NCBI RefSeq assembly: GCF_004519405.1
Contig: NZ_SGWI01000005.1
Coordinates: 310,001-374,000 of the forward strand
Direction of reading: 5' to 3'
Length of the DNA stretch: 64,000 bases
DNA from: Pseudomonas sp. BCA17
GTDB taxonomy: Bacteria; Pseudomonadota; Gammaproteobacteria; Pseudomonadales; Pseudomonadaceae
Under the pieces are notes generated by a model that saw only the letters and a list, made by a program, of their open reading frames with translations, was not told where the DNA came from and did no database searches. Both the position numbers and the translations under genes were made by a program. Below, in pieces: positions 25,485-33,241 of this stretch (within the stretch, counting starts at the first letter, position 1; the number at the start of each line of letters is the position of its first letter).

Positions 25485-26828
25485 TCACACTGGAGTGACA
25501 ACCCCAGGTACCAACGGCAGGTCGATACTGGCGATAAAACCGCCGTCTGGGTGGTTGGCCAGGAGCAGGCTGCCGCCGTGGCGTTCCGCAGCGCGGCGCG
25601 CAATGGCCAGGCCGAGGCCGTGGCCCTGGGCGGTCTGCCCGGGGGCGCGGTAAAACGGCTCGCCCAACTGGCTCAGGTGCTCGGCATCGACGCCGGGGCC
25701 GTGGTCACGCACGCTGATCAGAATGCGCTCACCCTGGCGCAGGGCCTGTAACTCGATAGGCTGCCCCGGGGGGTTGAAGCGTTGGGCATTGCGCAGCAGG
25801 TTATCCACCGCCCTTTCGATCATGGTCGGCCAGCCCTTGAGGTGCAGGTCGGTGTCGGCGCTCAGCGCTACTACTTGGTCCGGTGCGCCCAGTTGGGCGT
25901 CCTTTTGCAAGGTTTTGAGCAGCGCGGTCAGGTCCACTTCTTCGGCACTGGCGTTGTCGGCATCTACGCGGGCAAGTACCAGGATTTCGCTGATCAGTGC
26001 TTCCAGGCGGTCGCATTCGCGGGTCAGGCGCGGCCACAGGCGCTCGCGCTCTTCGGAGCTGGCGCGTTCGGCCAGGGCCAGCGCGATGCGCAGGCGGGCC
26101 AACGGTGAGCGCAGTTCGTGGGACACATCGCGCAGTAATTGGCGTTGGCTGCCGATCAGGCTTTGCAAGCGTGCGCCCATGCGGTTGAAATCGTTGGCCA
26201 GCACGCCGAACTCATCGCGACGGTTGGCCAGTTGGGCCAGGCTGTTTTGTTGGTAGGTGGTCTGGCCGAGATCGTGCACGGCTCCGCGCAGACGGCTGAG
26301 CGGGCGGGTGATGGACAGCGTTACCAGCAGGCTGAACAAGGTCAGCACCACCAAGGCAATCGCCAAGGCGCTCAGCGGCCACATCAGGCTGCCTCGATGC
26401 CAGGCGTCCAGTTCCGGGTGGGGAATGCGGTAGATCAGCAGGTAAGTGTCACCGGTTTTTTCGCTGGTGTACTCGGCGGTCAGGCGCCGCCACGGCAGAT
26501 GACCGTCCTTGCTGTCGTTCTGCCTGGCCTCGAAAGCGGCGGCGCGGCGCGGGAAGGTGCCGCGCACCACCGGATCGCCGCTTTCGTTCAGCACTTGCAC
26601 GTCGATGTGGTACTGGCGTTTGCGCTGTTGCAGCAATTCCTGCGCAGCGTCCTCGCCCTGGGCCTCGTAGAGCTGGGTCCATTCCTGCGCCAGGTTATTG
26701 AGGCCGGGGTGGCGGCTGAGAATCCAGGCATCTTGATTGAGCATGTGCCCAAGCAGGATCGATAAACCGGCAACCAGGGCGATGGCCAGCCAGAAACTGG
26801 CCAGAATCCGCCAGAACAATGAGCGCAC
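25485..26828 (-). CDS. CpxA-like sensor histidine kinase
   Basis: This is a 447-aa inner-membrane kinase with TM1 at about residues 8-28 and a periplasmic sensor region of about 120 residues. TM2 lies near 150-172 and is followed by HAMP. The phospho-accepting His is in LLRDVSHELRSPLARLR, then come the N box (ERAVDNLLRNAQRFN) and G boxes (DHGPGVD, GHGLGLAIARR). It lies downstream of the Spy-like gene and the response regulator on the same strand. That is the arrangement of the Cpx-like set in P. aeruginosa, so an envelope-stress role is inferred. Confidence 0.88.
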   Translation of the reverse strand: MRSLFWRILASFWLAIALVAGLSILLGHMLNQDAWILSRHPGLNNLAQEWTQLYEAQGEDAAQELLQQRKRQYHIDVQVLNESGDPVVRGTFPRRAAAFEARQNDSKDGHLPWRRLTAEYTSEKTGDTYLLIYRIPHPELDAWHRGSLMWPLSALAIALVVLTLFSLLVTLSITRPLSRLRGAVHDLGQTTYQQNSLAQLANRRDEFGVLANDFNRMGARLQSLIGSQRQLLRDVSHELRSPLARLRIALALAERASSEERERLWPRLTRECDRLEALISEILVLARVDADNASAEEVDLTALLKTLQKDAQLGAPDQVVALSADTDLHLKGWPTMIERAVDNLLRNAQRFNPPGQPIELQALRQGERILISVRDHGPGVDAEHLSQLGEPFYRAPGQTAQGHGLGLAIARRAAERHGGSLLLANHPDGGFIASIDLPLVPGVVTPV

Positions 26829-26845
26829 AGAAAACCCTCAAACAG

Positions 26846-26874
26846 GAAAAGCCCAGCGGGGGCACCGCTGGGCT
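26846..26874 (-). terminator. intrinsic terminator between the Spy-like gene and the kinase
   Basis: Read on the minus strand, AGCCCAGCGG and CCGCTGGGCT form a ten-pair stem followed by TTTTCC. It would let the periplasmic chaperone be made in excess and leave the kinase to read-through. Confidence 0.75.
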
Positions 26875-26892
26875 GGAGGTAAAGCTAGATCA

Positions 26893-27363
26893 TTATTGCG
26901 CTTTTTGCGGCTGTTGGGCTTTCCAGGCCTGGAATTCCTTCCATTCGGCGCGGCGCTCGGCTTGCTTCTTGACGATCTCGTCGAATTTCTTCTGCTGGTC
27001 GGGTTTCAACACAGCGCGGATATCGGCCTGGGTTTTCTGCTTGCCCGCTTCGATCTCATCCTGCATGGCTTTCTGGTCGGCGGCCGGGAGTTTGTCCAGG
27101 TACTTTTTGACCAGGTCTTTGCGAGCGTGCCATTGCTCACCCATCAATTTACCGATTTGCTGACGTTGTTCGTGGCTCAGGTCCAGTTGGCTGAATGGGC
27201 CGCCTTTGCCGCGTGGACCGTGTTCACCGCCGTGGCCCGGGCCACCCGTCATGTGACCTTCAGGGCCGCCCATCGGGCCTGGACCTGGGCCTTCAGGCAT
27301 GGCGGCCATGGCAACGGTCGGCAGAGCAGCGGCGAACATCAGAGCGATAAGGGTCTTGCGCAT
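26893..27363 (-). CDS. Spy/CpxP-family periplasmic stress protein
   Basis: This is a 156-aa exported protein with signal peptide MRKTLIALMFAAALPTVAMA. A Gly/Pro/His-rich segment at about 25-55 is unusual for Spy and may bind metal. The helical LTXXQ-type domain follows, with DLSHEQRQQIGKLM and LKPDQQKKFDEI as the two repeats. CpxP/Spy proteins act as ATP-independent chaperones and damp the Cpx kinase. It lies between the response regulator and kinase genes, so that role fits. Confidence 0.88.
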   Translation of the reverse strand: MRKTLIALMFAAALPTVAMAAMPEGPGPGPMGGPEGHMTGGPGHGGEHGPRGKGGPFSQLDLSHEQRQQIGKLMGEQWHARKDLVKKYLDKLPAADQKAMQDEIEAGKQKTQADIRAVLKPDQQKKFDEIVKKQAERRAEWKEFQAWKAQQPQKAQ

Positions 27364-27483
27364 GGTGTTTCTCCTGTCTCTATTCCGGTGAGTCCGGATG
27401 TGGCTAGATTACGGAGAACAAGGTCAGGCGCCGTCAGGAGAGGGTAAAGGTTTGGTAAGGGAGAGGTGCAGGTGTAAGTTGTC

Positions 27484-27527
27484 AGCGGCAAGCGGCAAGC
27501 GGCAAGCGGCAAGCGGCAAGCGGCAAG
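27484..27527. repeat. tandem heptamer repeat AGCGGCA, six copies
   Basis: There are six perfect head-to-tail copies of AGCGGCA plus two bases, in the gap between the response regulator and the Spy-like gene. Seven-base units are prone to slippage. It is non-coding here and sits about 120 bases upstream of the Spy-like start codon. Confidence 0.9.
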
Positions 27528-27572
27528 TGAAAAGCTCTGACTTGAAGCTTGCAGCTTGCCACTTAGAACTGC
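27528..27572. repeat. AAGCTGCAAG-type inverted repeat, partial copy 2
   Basis: GACTTGAAGCTTGCAGCTTG belongs to the same family as the repeats at 10723, 49984 and 54801. The heptamer array at 27484 occupies the place of its left arm and may have grown out of it. Confidence 0.5.
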
Positions 27573-27573
27573 C

Positions 27574-28251
27574 TTACAGGCTGTAATAATAGCCCCGGCT
27601 ACGCAACGCCACGATCCGTGGCCGGCCATCGGGGTGCGGGCCGATCTTCTTGCGCAGGTTGCTGACGTGCATGTCCAGGCTGCGGTCGTAGAGCGTCAGC
27701 TTGCGCCCCAGCGCGATCTGCGCCAGTTCCTGTTTGTCCAGCGGTTCGCCGGGCTGGCGTAGCAAGGCTTCCAGCAGACGGCTTTCGGAGACGGTGAGGG
27801 CGAATTCCTGTTCATCGATGCTGACCACGCCGCGTACCGGGCTGAAGCACAGGTCGCCCAGTTCCATCTGCGTTGACACGGCCGCAGGGTGGCTGCGGCG
27901 CAGCACGGCGCGCAGGCGGGCGGTGAGTTCGCGAGGGTCGCAGGGTTTGGCCAGGTAATCGTCGGCGCCCAGTTCCAGGCCGAGGATGCGGTCCAGTGGT
28001 TCACCACGGGCCGACAGCATCAGTACCGGCAACTCGGGGTGGTCATTGCGCAATTGCTTGAGCAATTCCAGGCCGCTGCCGTCGGGCAGCATCACGTCGA
28101 GTACTACCGCCGCCGGGGCGGCGTCGGCCAAGGCTTTGCGGGCGCTCAATCCGTCGTGGCAGGCGCGCACGTGAAAGCCTTCCTGGCTCAGCCAACTGGT
28201 CAGCAGCTCGCAGAGCTCCTGGTCATCATCTATCAGTAACAGCTCGCTCAT
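27574..28251 (-). CDS. CpxR-like OmpR-family response regulator
   Basis: This 225-aa regulator has a receiver domain at 1-115. Acidic pocket residues are in LLIDDDQELC, the phospho-aspartate in AVVLDVMLPDGSG and the switch lysine in LAKPCDPREL. A winged-helix DNA-binding domain follows at about 128-222 (YDRSLDMHVSNLRKKIG, IVALRSRGYYY). It is the first gene of the Cpx-like set and presumably activates the Spy-like gene downstream. Confidence 0.93.
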   Translation of the reverse strand: MSELLLIDDDQELCELLTSWLSQEGFHVRACHDGLSARKALADAAPAAVVLDVMLPDGSGLELLKQLRNDHPELPVLMLSARGEPLDRILGLELGADDYLAKPCDPRELTARLRAVLRRSHPAAVSTQMELGDLCFSPVRGVVSIDEQEFALTVSESRLLEALLRQPGEPLDKQELAQIALGRKLTLYDRSLDMHVSNLRKKIGPHPDGRPRIVALRSRGYYYSL

Positions 28252-28258
28252 GACTTAC

Positions 28259-28666
28259 TCAATTTAGCCATTGTCGACGGCGACGGTGCCCACCGCTGGC
28301 GAAGATCCCGCACAGCAAGGCGATCAGCGCGACGGCTCCACCCGTGACGAACCACTGTTGTTGTTCGGTCAGCCAGCGCGTCAAGGCGCCACCCTGTGCT
28401 TCTTTGAGTTGCTGGGCCAGGCGTTGGTTCTCCTGGCGCAAGCGATTCAGTTGGGCGCTTTCGCGGGCAGCATCCGCGCTTTGCAGTTGTTTGCCCAGTT
28501 CTTCTCGCAGCCGTTCGCTTTCTTTCAAGCGTTGCTGCAACTCGGTGATCTGGCTGCCGGCACTCAAGGACAGGGGCGTGGAACTGCCGGTGCTTGAGGT
28601 TTCTTCAGCGTGGGCCGTAGCCCCGATCATTAACACTGCCAACAGACACAACTGACGTAAGCGCAT
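28259..28666 (-). CDS. small exported coiled-coil protein with C-terminal membrane anchor
   Basis: This is a 135-aa protein with a signal peptide (MRLRQLCLLAVLMIGATAHA) and a coiled coil at about 40-95 (ITELQQRLKESERLREELG). One TM helix near the C-terminus (TGGAVALIALLCGIFASG) is followed by a basic tail. The layout resembles the back half of YgiM-type SH3-anchor proteins but has no SH3 domain. Function unknown. It is seven bases upstream of the response regulator on the same strand, so it may be co-transcribed and belong to envelope stress. Confidence 0.8.
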   Translation of the reverse strand: MRLRQLCLLAVLMIGATAHAEETSSTGSSTPLSLSAGSQITELQQRLKESERLREELGKQLQSADAARESAQLNRLRQENQRLAQQLKEAQGGALTRWLTEQQQWFVTGGAVALIALLCGIFASGGHRRRRQWLN

Positions 28667-28772
28667 CGGAACTCCTGATTCCACACGAATATTCAGAACG
28701 TTGTCGGCAGGTTACCGGGAATAATGAGTCATTAGGAGTACGCCGAACCGATTAGGTTCGGCGCTCCCTGCA

Positions 28773-29072
28773 TTACGGCAGGACTTGCTTGAACGGCTTG
28801 ATCACGACGTCCGCGTAGACGCCGGCCGCGACATACGGATCGGCCTTCGCCCACGCCTGCGCATCGGCCAGCGAGGCGAATTCGGCAACGATCAGGCTGC
28901 CGCTGAAGCCGGCCGCGCCCGGGTCATTGCTGTCGACGGCCGGGTGTGGACCCGCCAGCACAAGGCGGCCTTCGGCTTTCAATACGTGCAGACGCTCCAG
29001 ATGAGCCGGGCGCACGCTCAGGCGTTTTTCCAGGGAATTGGCGACGTCGGTGGCAATGATTGCGTAAAGCAT
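28773..29072 (-). CDS. YciI-like protein
   Basis: This is a 99-aa single-domain YciI protein (ferredoxin-like fold). It starts MLYAIIATDVANSLEKR and has the conserved His of RPAHLERLHVL and the acidic pair region ADPYVAAGVY. The biochemical role in the cell is uncertain; related domains act in ring-cleavage chemistry. It follows yciB by one base on the minus strand, a pairing common in gamma-proteobacteria. A hairpin at about 28742-28764 lies downstream. Confidence 0.9.
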   Translation of the reverse strand: MLYAIIATDVANSLEKRLSVRPAHLERLHVLKAEGRLVLAGPHPAVDSNDPGAAGFSGSLIVAEFASLADAQAWAKADPYVAAGVYADVVIKPFKQVLP

Positions 29073-29073
29073 G

Positions 29074-29670
29074 TCAGTCCTCGGTTTTCGGCGTGGTGGG
29101 GTCGGCGTCATGCAGGTGGCGGGACAGGTAGATACCCTGGCCGACCAGGAACAGCACCGTCATGGCCAGGCTGCCGAACACCTTGAAGTCAACCCAGTAG
29201 TCCTGGAAGGTGAAGGCGACGAACAGGTTGGCGGCGCCGCAGAACAGGAAAAACACGATCCAGGCCACATTCAAGCGGGTCCAGACCGGCTCCGGCAGGG
29301 TCAGTGCGTGGCCCATGATCCGCTTGATCAACAGGCGGTCACCGATGAAGTGGCTGCCGATGAATGCCAGGGCAAACAGCCAGTTCACTACCGGTGCTTT
29401 CCATTTGAGGAAGGTTTCGCTGTGGAAGGCCAGGGTCAGGCTGCCGAAGACCAGGCAGGCGATGAGGGTCAGCCATTGGCTTTTTTCCAGTTTGCGCTGG
29501 GAGATGAAGATGGCCCCATAGACCACCACGGAGCTGATGATCAGCACCGCAGTGGCGCTGTAGATGCCTCCGACGGTCAGCTCATGGCCGGCAAGATCGA
29601 CGACCCTGGGGTCGAGTTTGTACACGATGAAAAACAGCAACAGCGGGATGAAGTCGATGAATTGTTTCAC
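29074..29670 (-). CDS. yciB: YciB, inner-membrane septation-related protein
   Basis: This is a 198-aa polytopic membrane protein with five or six helices, formerly called intracellular septation protein A. It interacts with cell-elongation and division factors in E. coli. The start is GTG at 29670 (VKQFIDFIPLLLFFIVYK), matching the family N-terminus; the in-frame codons upstream are not conserved. Motifs include KWKAPVVNWLFA and the C-terminal FKVFGSLAMT. It overlaps nothing and ends one base before the YciI gene. Confidence 0.92.
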   Translation of the reverse strand: MKQFIDFIPLLLFFIVYKLDPRVVDLAGHELTVGGIYSATAVLIISSVVVYGAIFISQRKLEKSQWLTLIACLVFGSLTLAFHSETFLKWKAPVVNWLFALAFIGSHFIGDRLLIKRIMGHALTLPEPVWTRLNVAWIVFFLFCGAANLFVAFTFQDYWVDFKVFGSLAMTVLFLVGQGIYLSRHLHDADPTTPKTED

Positions 29671-29757
29671 AGTAAGAGCCAGAAGCTGGATGTGGCGGCA
29701 TAATAACAAACATCCTTGGTAGCGAAAGCGCCAGCTGACTTGAGGTTACACACTCCC

Positions 29758-30621
29758 GTGAATGTTGATTTGCACTGCCACAGCACGGCCTCCGACGGCG
29801 CCCTGGCGCCCGCGGTACTGGTTGCGCGAGCGTTTGAAAAAGGCGTGCGAGTCCTGTCGTTGACCGACCATGACACCCTTGAAGGCCTGGATGAAGCCCG
29901 TGAAGCCGCCCATGCCCTGGGCATGCAACTGGTCAACGGCGTGGAATTGTCCTGTACCTGGGGCGGCGCCACTATTCATGTGCTGGGCTATGGATTCGAT
30001 CAGGCGGCCCCGCCGCTGGTCAAGGCCATCGCCCAATTGCACGATGGCCGCTGGCTGCGGTCCGAGGAAATAAGCCGAAAACTCAGCCTCAAGGGTATGC
30101 CCAATGCCCTCGAGGGCGCCCGCGCCATCCAGCAGGAGCTGGGTGACAGCGGCAACGCACCGGCCCGGCCGCACTTTGCCGACTGGATGGTGCGCGAAGG
30201 TTTTGTCAAAGACCGTGCCGAAGCCTTCCGTAAATGGCTGGGTGCCGGCAAGTTGGGTGACGTGAAGCTGCACTGGCCGACCCTGGAAGACACTGTCGAG
30301 ACATTGCGCGCCTCCGGCGCCTGGGTCAGCCTGGCGCACCCCTGGCATTACGATTTCACCCGCAGCAAGCGTCGCAAGCTGATTGGCGACTATATTGGAG
30401 CGGGTGGCCACGCAATCGAAGTGGTCAACGGGCATCAACCCGCCGAACAAGTCGGCAGCCTGGCGATCCTTGCCCGCGAATTTGGTCTGCTGGTCAGTGC
30501 CGGCAGTGATTTTCATGGCCCAGGCGGCTGGTCCGAGATCGGCGAGTATCGCCAAGTCCCGGAAGACCTGCCGCTCTTGTGGGGGCGATTCAAGCATGAC
30601 CCCATTATTGCCACCGTCTGA
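29758..30621 (+). CDS. rnm: PHP-domain phosphoesterase, RNase AM (YciV/TrpH) type
   Basis: This is a 287-aa metal-dependent PHP enzyme of the YciV/TrpH family, a 5'-3' exoribonuclease on short RNAs and 5S rRNA precursors in E. coli. Metal-ligand motifs are DLHCHSTASDG, SLTDHDTLEG, SLAHPWHYDF and AGSDFHGPG. The GTG at 29758 puts the first motif at the N-terminus, as in homologues. It is followed by yciO and, further down, rluB, mirroring the E. coli yciV-yciO-rluB order with scpAB inserted. Confidence 0.9.
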   Translation: MNVDLHCHSTASDGALAPAVLVARAFEKGVRVLSLTDHDTLEGLDEAREAAHALGMQLVNGVELSCTWGGATIHVLGYGFDQAAPPLVKAIAQLHDGRWLRSEEISRKLSLKGMPNALEGARAIQQELGDSGNAPARPHFADWMVREGFVKDRAEAFRKWLGAGKLGDVKLHWPTLEDTVETLRASGAWVSLAHPWHYDFTRSKRRKLIGDYIGAGGHAIEVVNGHQPAEQVGSLAILAREFGLLVSAGSDFHGPGGWSEIGEYRQVPEDLPLLWGRFKHDPIIATV

Positions 30622-30634
30622 ACAGGTAGAACAC

Positions 30635-31264
30635 GTGAGTCAATTCTTCCAGATTCATCCGGAAAACCCGCAAGCGCGCCTGATCAAACAGGCCGTGGAG
30701 ATCATTCGCGCCGGCGGTGTGGTGATCTACCCAACGGATTCTTCCTACGCCATAGGTTGTCAGATCGGCGACAAGAGCGCGGTCGAGCGGGTCAGGCGCC
30801 TGCGTGATCTGGACAAGAACCACAACTTTGCGCTGATCTGCAGCGACCTGTCCCAATTGGGGCTGTTTGCCAAGGTCGACACGGGCACCTTCCGGCTGCT
30901 CAAGGCGCACACCCCCGGGCCTTACACCTTTATCCTCAATGCCACCCGCGAAGTGCCGCGCCTGTTGCTGCACCCGAAAAAGCGCACTATCGGCCTGCGG
31001 GTGCCGGAGCATCCGATTGCGCTCGCGCTGTTGGCTGAGCTGGGCGAACCGTTGATGAGCGTGTCGCTGATCCTGCCGGGTGAAGAAGAGCCTTTGTACG
31101 ACCCTTACGAAATGCGCCGCCTGCTGGAAAAACATGTCGACCTGATCATCGATGGTGGCTATGGCGGCAACAAGGCCTCCACCGTGATCAACCTGGCCGA
31201 TGGCGAACCCGAAGTGGTGCGCGTGGGCTGCGGTGACCCGACGCCGTTTATGGTCGAGGCCTGA
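30635..31264 (+). CDS. YciO-like Sua5/YrdC-family protein
   Basis: This is a 209-aa YrdC-domain protein, related to the threonylcarbamoyl-AMP synthases that start t6A formation on tRNA. Motifs are GGVVIYPTDSSYAIG, RLRDLDKNHNFALIC, HTPGPYTFIL and KRTIGLRVPEH. It is the YciO branch rather than TsaC, which differs in the nucleotide site, so synthase activity is uncertain. The GTG start follows the RNase AM gene by 13 bases, and its stop abuts the scpA ATG. Confidence 0.88.
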   Translation: MSQFFQIHPENPQARLIKQAVEIIRAGGVVIYPTDSSYAIGCQIGDKSAVERVRRLRDLDKNHNFALICSDLSQLGLFAKVDTGTFRLLKAHTPGPYTFILNATREVPRLLLHPKKRTIGLRVPEHPIALALLAELGEPLMSVSLILPGEEEPLYDPYEMRRLLEKHVDLIIDGGYGGNKASTVINLADGEPEVVRVGCGDPTPFMVEA

Positions 31265-32083
31265 ATGTCGGTCGTGGAAACCGTCGATCCCCAGGCCGGC
31301 GCCCAGCAGGAACTGCCGTTTGCCATGGTCTATGGCCAGGCGGTCATGGAAATGCCCCTGGATCTGTACATCCCGCCGGATGCCCTGGAAGTCTTCCTTG
31401 AAGCGTTCGAAGGCCCGCTGGACCTGTTGCTGTACCTGATCCGCAAACAGAACATCAACATCCTCGATATCCCCGTGGCGGAAATCACCCGTCAATACAT
31501 GGGGTATGTCGAGCTGATGCAGTCGGTGCGCCTGGAACTGGCCGCCGAGTACCTGGTGATGGCGGCCATGCTCGCCGAGATCAAGTCGCGCATGCTGTTG
31601 CCACGCTCGGAGACGGTCGAAGCCGAGGAGGACGATCCACGCGCCGAACTGATCCGCCGCCTGCAGGAGTACGAGCGCTTCAAGGCTGCCGCCGAAGGCA
31701 TCGACGGCTTGAGCCGGGTCGGTCGCGATGTGGTGGTGCCCAAGCTGGATGCCCCGCAGGCCCGTGCGCGCAAACTGTTGCCGGACGTGAGTCTGGAAGA
31801 ACTATTGATGTCCATGGCCGAAGTGCTGCGCCGTGGTGACATGTTCGAAAGCCACCAGGTCAGTCGCGAAGCGCTGTCGACGCGCGAGCGTATGAGCGAT
31901 GTGCTTGAGCGTCTCAAAGGCGGCGGCTTCGTGCCCTTTGTCGAACTGTTCACCGCTGAAGAAGGGCGCCTGGGGGTGGTGGTGACCTTCATGGCGATCC
32001 TCGAGCTGGTCAAGGAGTCTTTGGTCGAGCTGGTCCAGAATGAGCCTTTTGCGGCTATCCACGTGCGGGCGCGAGCCGAATAA
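31265..32083 (+). CDS. scpA: ScpA, segregation and condensation protein A
   Basis: This is a 272-aa kleisin that joins SMC heads to form condensin. The N-terminal domain has FEGPLDLLLYLIRKQNINILDIPVAEIT, quoted here only as a location: about residues 45-75, key residues GPLDLLL and DI.VAEIT. The C-terminal winged helix ends EPFAAIHVRARAE. It starts immediately at the yciO stop and is followed by scpB after 12 bases. The smc gene is not in the window. Confidence 0.94.
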   Translation: MSVVETVDPQAGAQQELPFAMVYGQAVMEMPLDLYIPPDALEVFLEAFEGPLDLLLYLIRKQNINILDIPVAEITRQYMGYVELMQSVRLELAAEYLVMAAMLAEIKSRMLLPRSETVEAEEDDPRAELIRRLQEYERFKAAAEGIDGLSRVGRDVVVPKLDAPQARARKLLPDVSLEELLMSMAEVLRRGDMFESHQVSREALSTRERMSDVLERLKGGGFVPFVELFTAEEGRLGVVVTFMAILELVKESLVELVQNEPFAAIHVRARAE

Positions 32084-32095
32084 AGAGCTGAATCG

Positions 32096-33034
32096 ATGAA
32101 TCTGACTGAACCCCGCGAACTGGCGCCGTTGCTGGAAGCCTTCCTCCTGGCCTCGGGTAAGCCGCAATCCCTGGAGCGCCTGTTCGAACTGTTTGAAGAA
32201 GCCGAGCGCCCTGAGCCGCCAGTGTTCAAGAAGGCACTGGACATTCTGCGCAAGTCCTGCGAAGGCCGGGCGTTTGAACTGGTTGAAGTGGCGTCGGGTT
32301 ATCGCCTGCAGATCCGTGAGAAATTTTCCCCGTGGGTCGGCCGCTTGTGGGAAGAGCGCCCGCAGCGTTATTCGCGGGCGATGCTGGAGACGATGGCGCT
32401 GATCGCCTATCGCCAGCCGATCACCCGGGGCGAGATCGAGGATGTGCGCGGCGTGGCGGTCAACAGCCATATCGTCAAGACGTTGCTTGAACGCGAGTGG
32501 ATTCGCATCGTCGGTTACCGCGACGTGCCCGGCAAACCGGCGATGTTCGCGACCACCAAGGCGTTTCTCGACCACTTCAACCTGAAAAACCTCGACGACT
32601 TGCCGCCCTTGGCCGAGTTGCGGGAGATGGAGGCCGAGCCGGTGCTCGACTTCGACGATGCCCCGGTTCCCGCCGGCCTGCAGGAATTGGCGGATGCCAC
32701 GGCGGAGCCGGAAGAACCGAAGGATGAAACCAGTTTCCACACCTTGCTGCTGGAACTGGACGATATGGAGCAGGGCATCAAGACTGACTTCGACGACTTG
32801 CTGCGCGACGGTGAGGCGCAGGCTGAGCCTCAGGAGCGCACTGAGCCCGAGTCTGAGCCCGAGCCCGAGTCTGAACCCGAACCCGAGGAAGACATCCTGG
32901 GCGTCGCCGAAGCCCGTGAAAAACTCCTGGCCGCCGTCGCTGCCCTCGAACAACCGCCGCTGAGCGACGAAGAAGACGAAGCCCGGGCCCTGGCCGAAGC
33001 CATCGAAGCCGAGCGACGCCAATTCGAAGACTGA
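32096..33034 (+). CDS. scpB: ScpB, segregation and condensation protein B
   Basis: ScpB is the 312-aa KITE subunit of condensin, binding ScpA as a dimer. Two winged-helix domains occupy about residues 1-180, with ETMALIAYRQPITRGEIEDVRG as the family core (key: ALIAYRQPITR.EIE.IRGV). The C-terminal 130 residues are a highly acidic low-complexity extension containing Glu-Pro-Glu-Ser repeats around 242-263. That tail is longer than in most ScpB proteins and is likely disordered. Co-transcribed with scpA. Confidence 0.93.
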   Translation: MNLTEPRELAPLLEAFLLASGKPQSLERLFELFEEAERPEPPVFKKALDILRKSCEGRAFELVEVASGYRLQIREKFSPWVGRLWEERPQRYSRAMLETMALIAYRQPITRGEIEDVRGVAVNSHIVKTLLEREWIRIVGYRDVPGKPAMFATTKAFLDHFNLKNLDDLPPLAELREMEAEPVLDFDDAPVPAGLQELADATAEPEEPKDETSFHTLLLELDDMEQGIKTDFDDLLRDGEAQAEPQERTEPESEPEPESEPEPEEDILGVAEAREKLLAAVAALEQPPLSDEEDEARALAEAIEAERRQFED

Positions 33035-33241
33035 TCCGGCCTGATGATCACCACATTGATCTGCGCTAGCCTCACCGGTCGGCGGAAAAGCCAATGACTT
33101 GGTGCTAATCGGCTACTCTGTGATGCGCAACGCGCGCCATGCGCGTATGATTCGCGACCCTTTGCCGACCTATTCGGCCAAAGCCCCGCTTTAAATACTC
33201 TTCAGGCCACGCCTGAATCGACCCACCGGGAGGTGCTTAAG
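33035..33241. other. intergenic region upstream of rluB
   Basis: These 207 bases contain a short hairpin (TTCAGGC/GCCTGAA near 33200-33218) and a possible -10 element TATGAT at about 33146. No gene is seen. The ribosome-binding site GGGAGGTG lies just before the rluB start. Confidence 0.45.

Noticed and set aside
26829..26892. Termination that fully isolates the kinase gene from its operon.
   Set aside because: The hairpin is a good terminator, but no obvious separate promoter for the kinase lies in the 64-base gap, so partial read-through is more likely.
27484..27527. Heptamer array as a CRISPR array.
   Set aside because: Units are seven bases with no spacers and no cas genes nearby.
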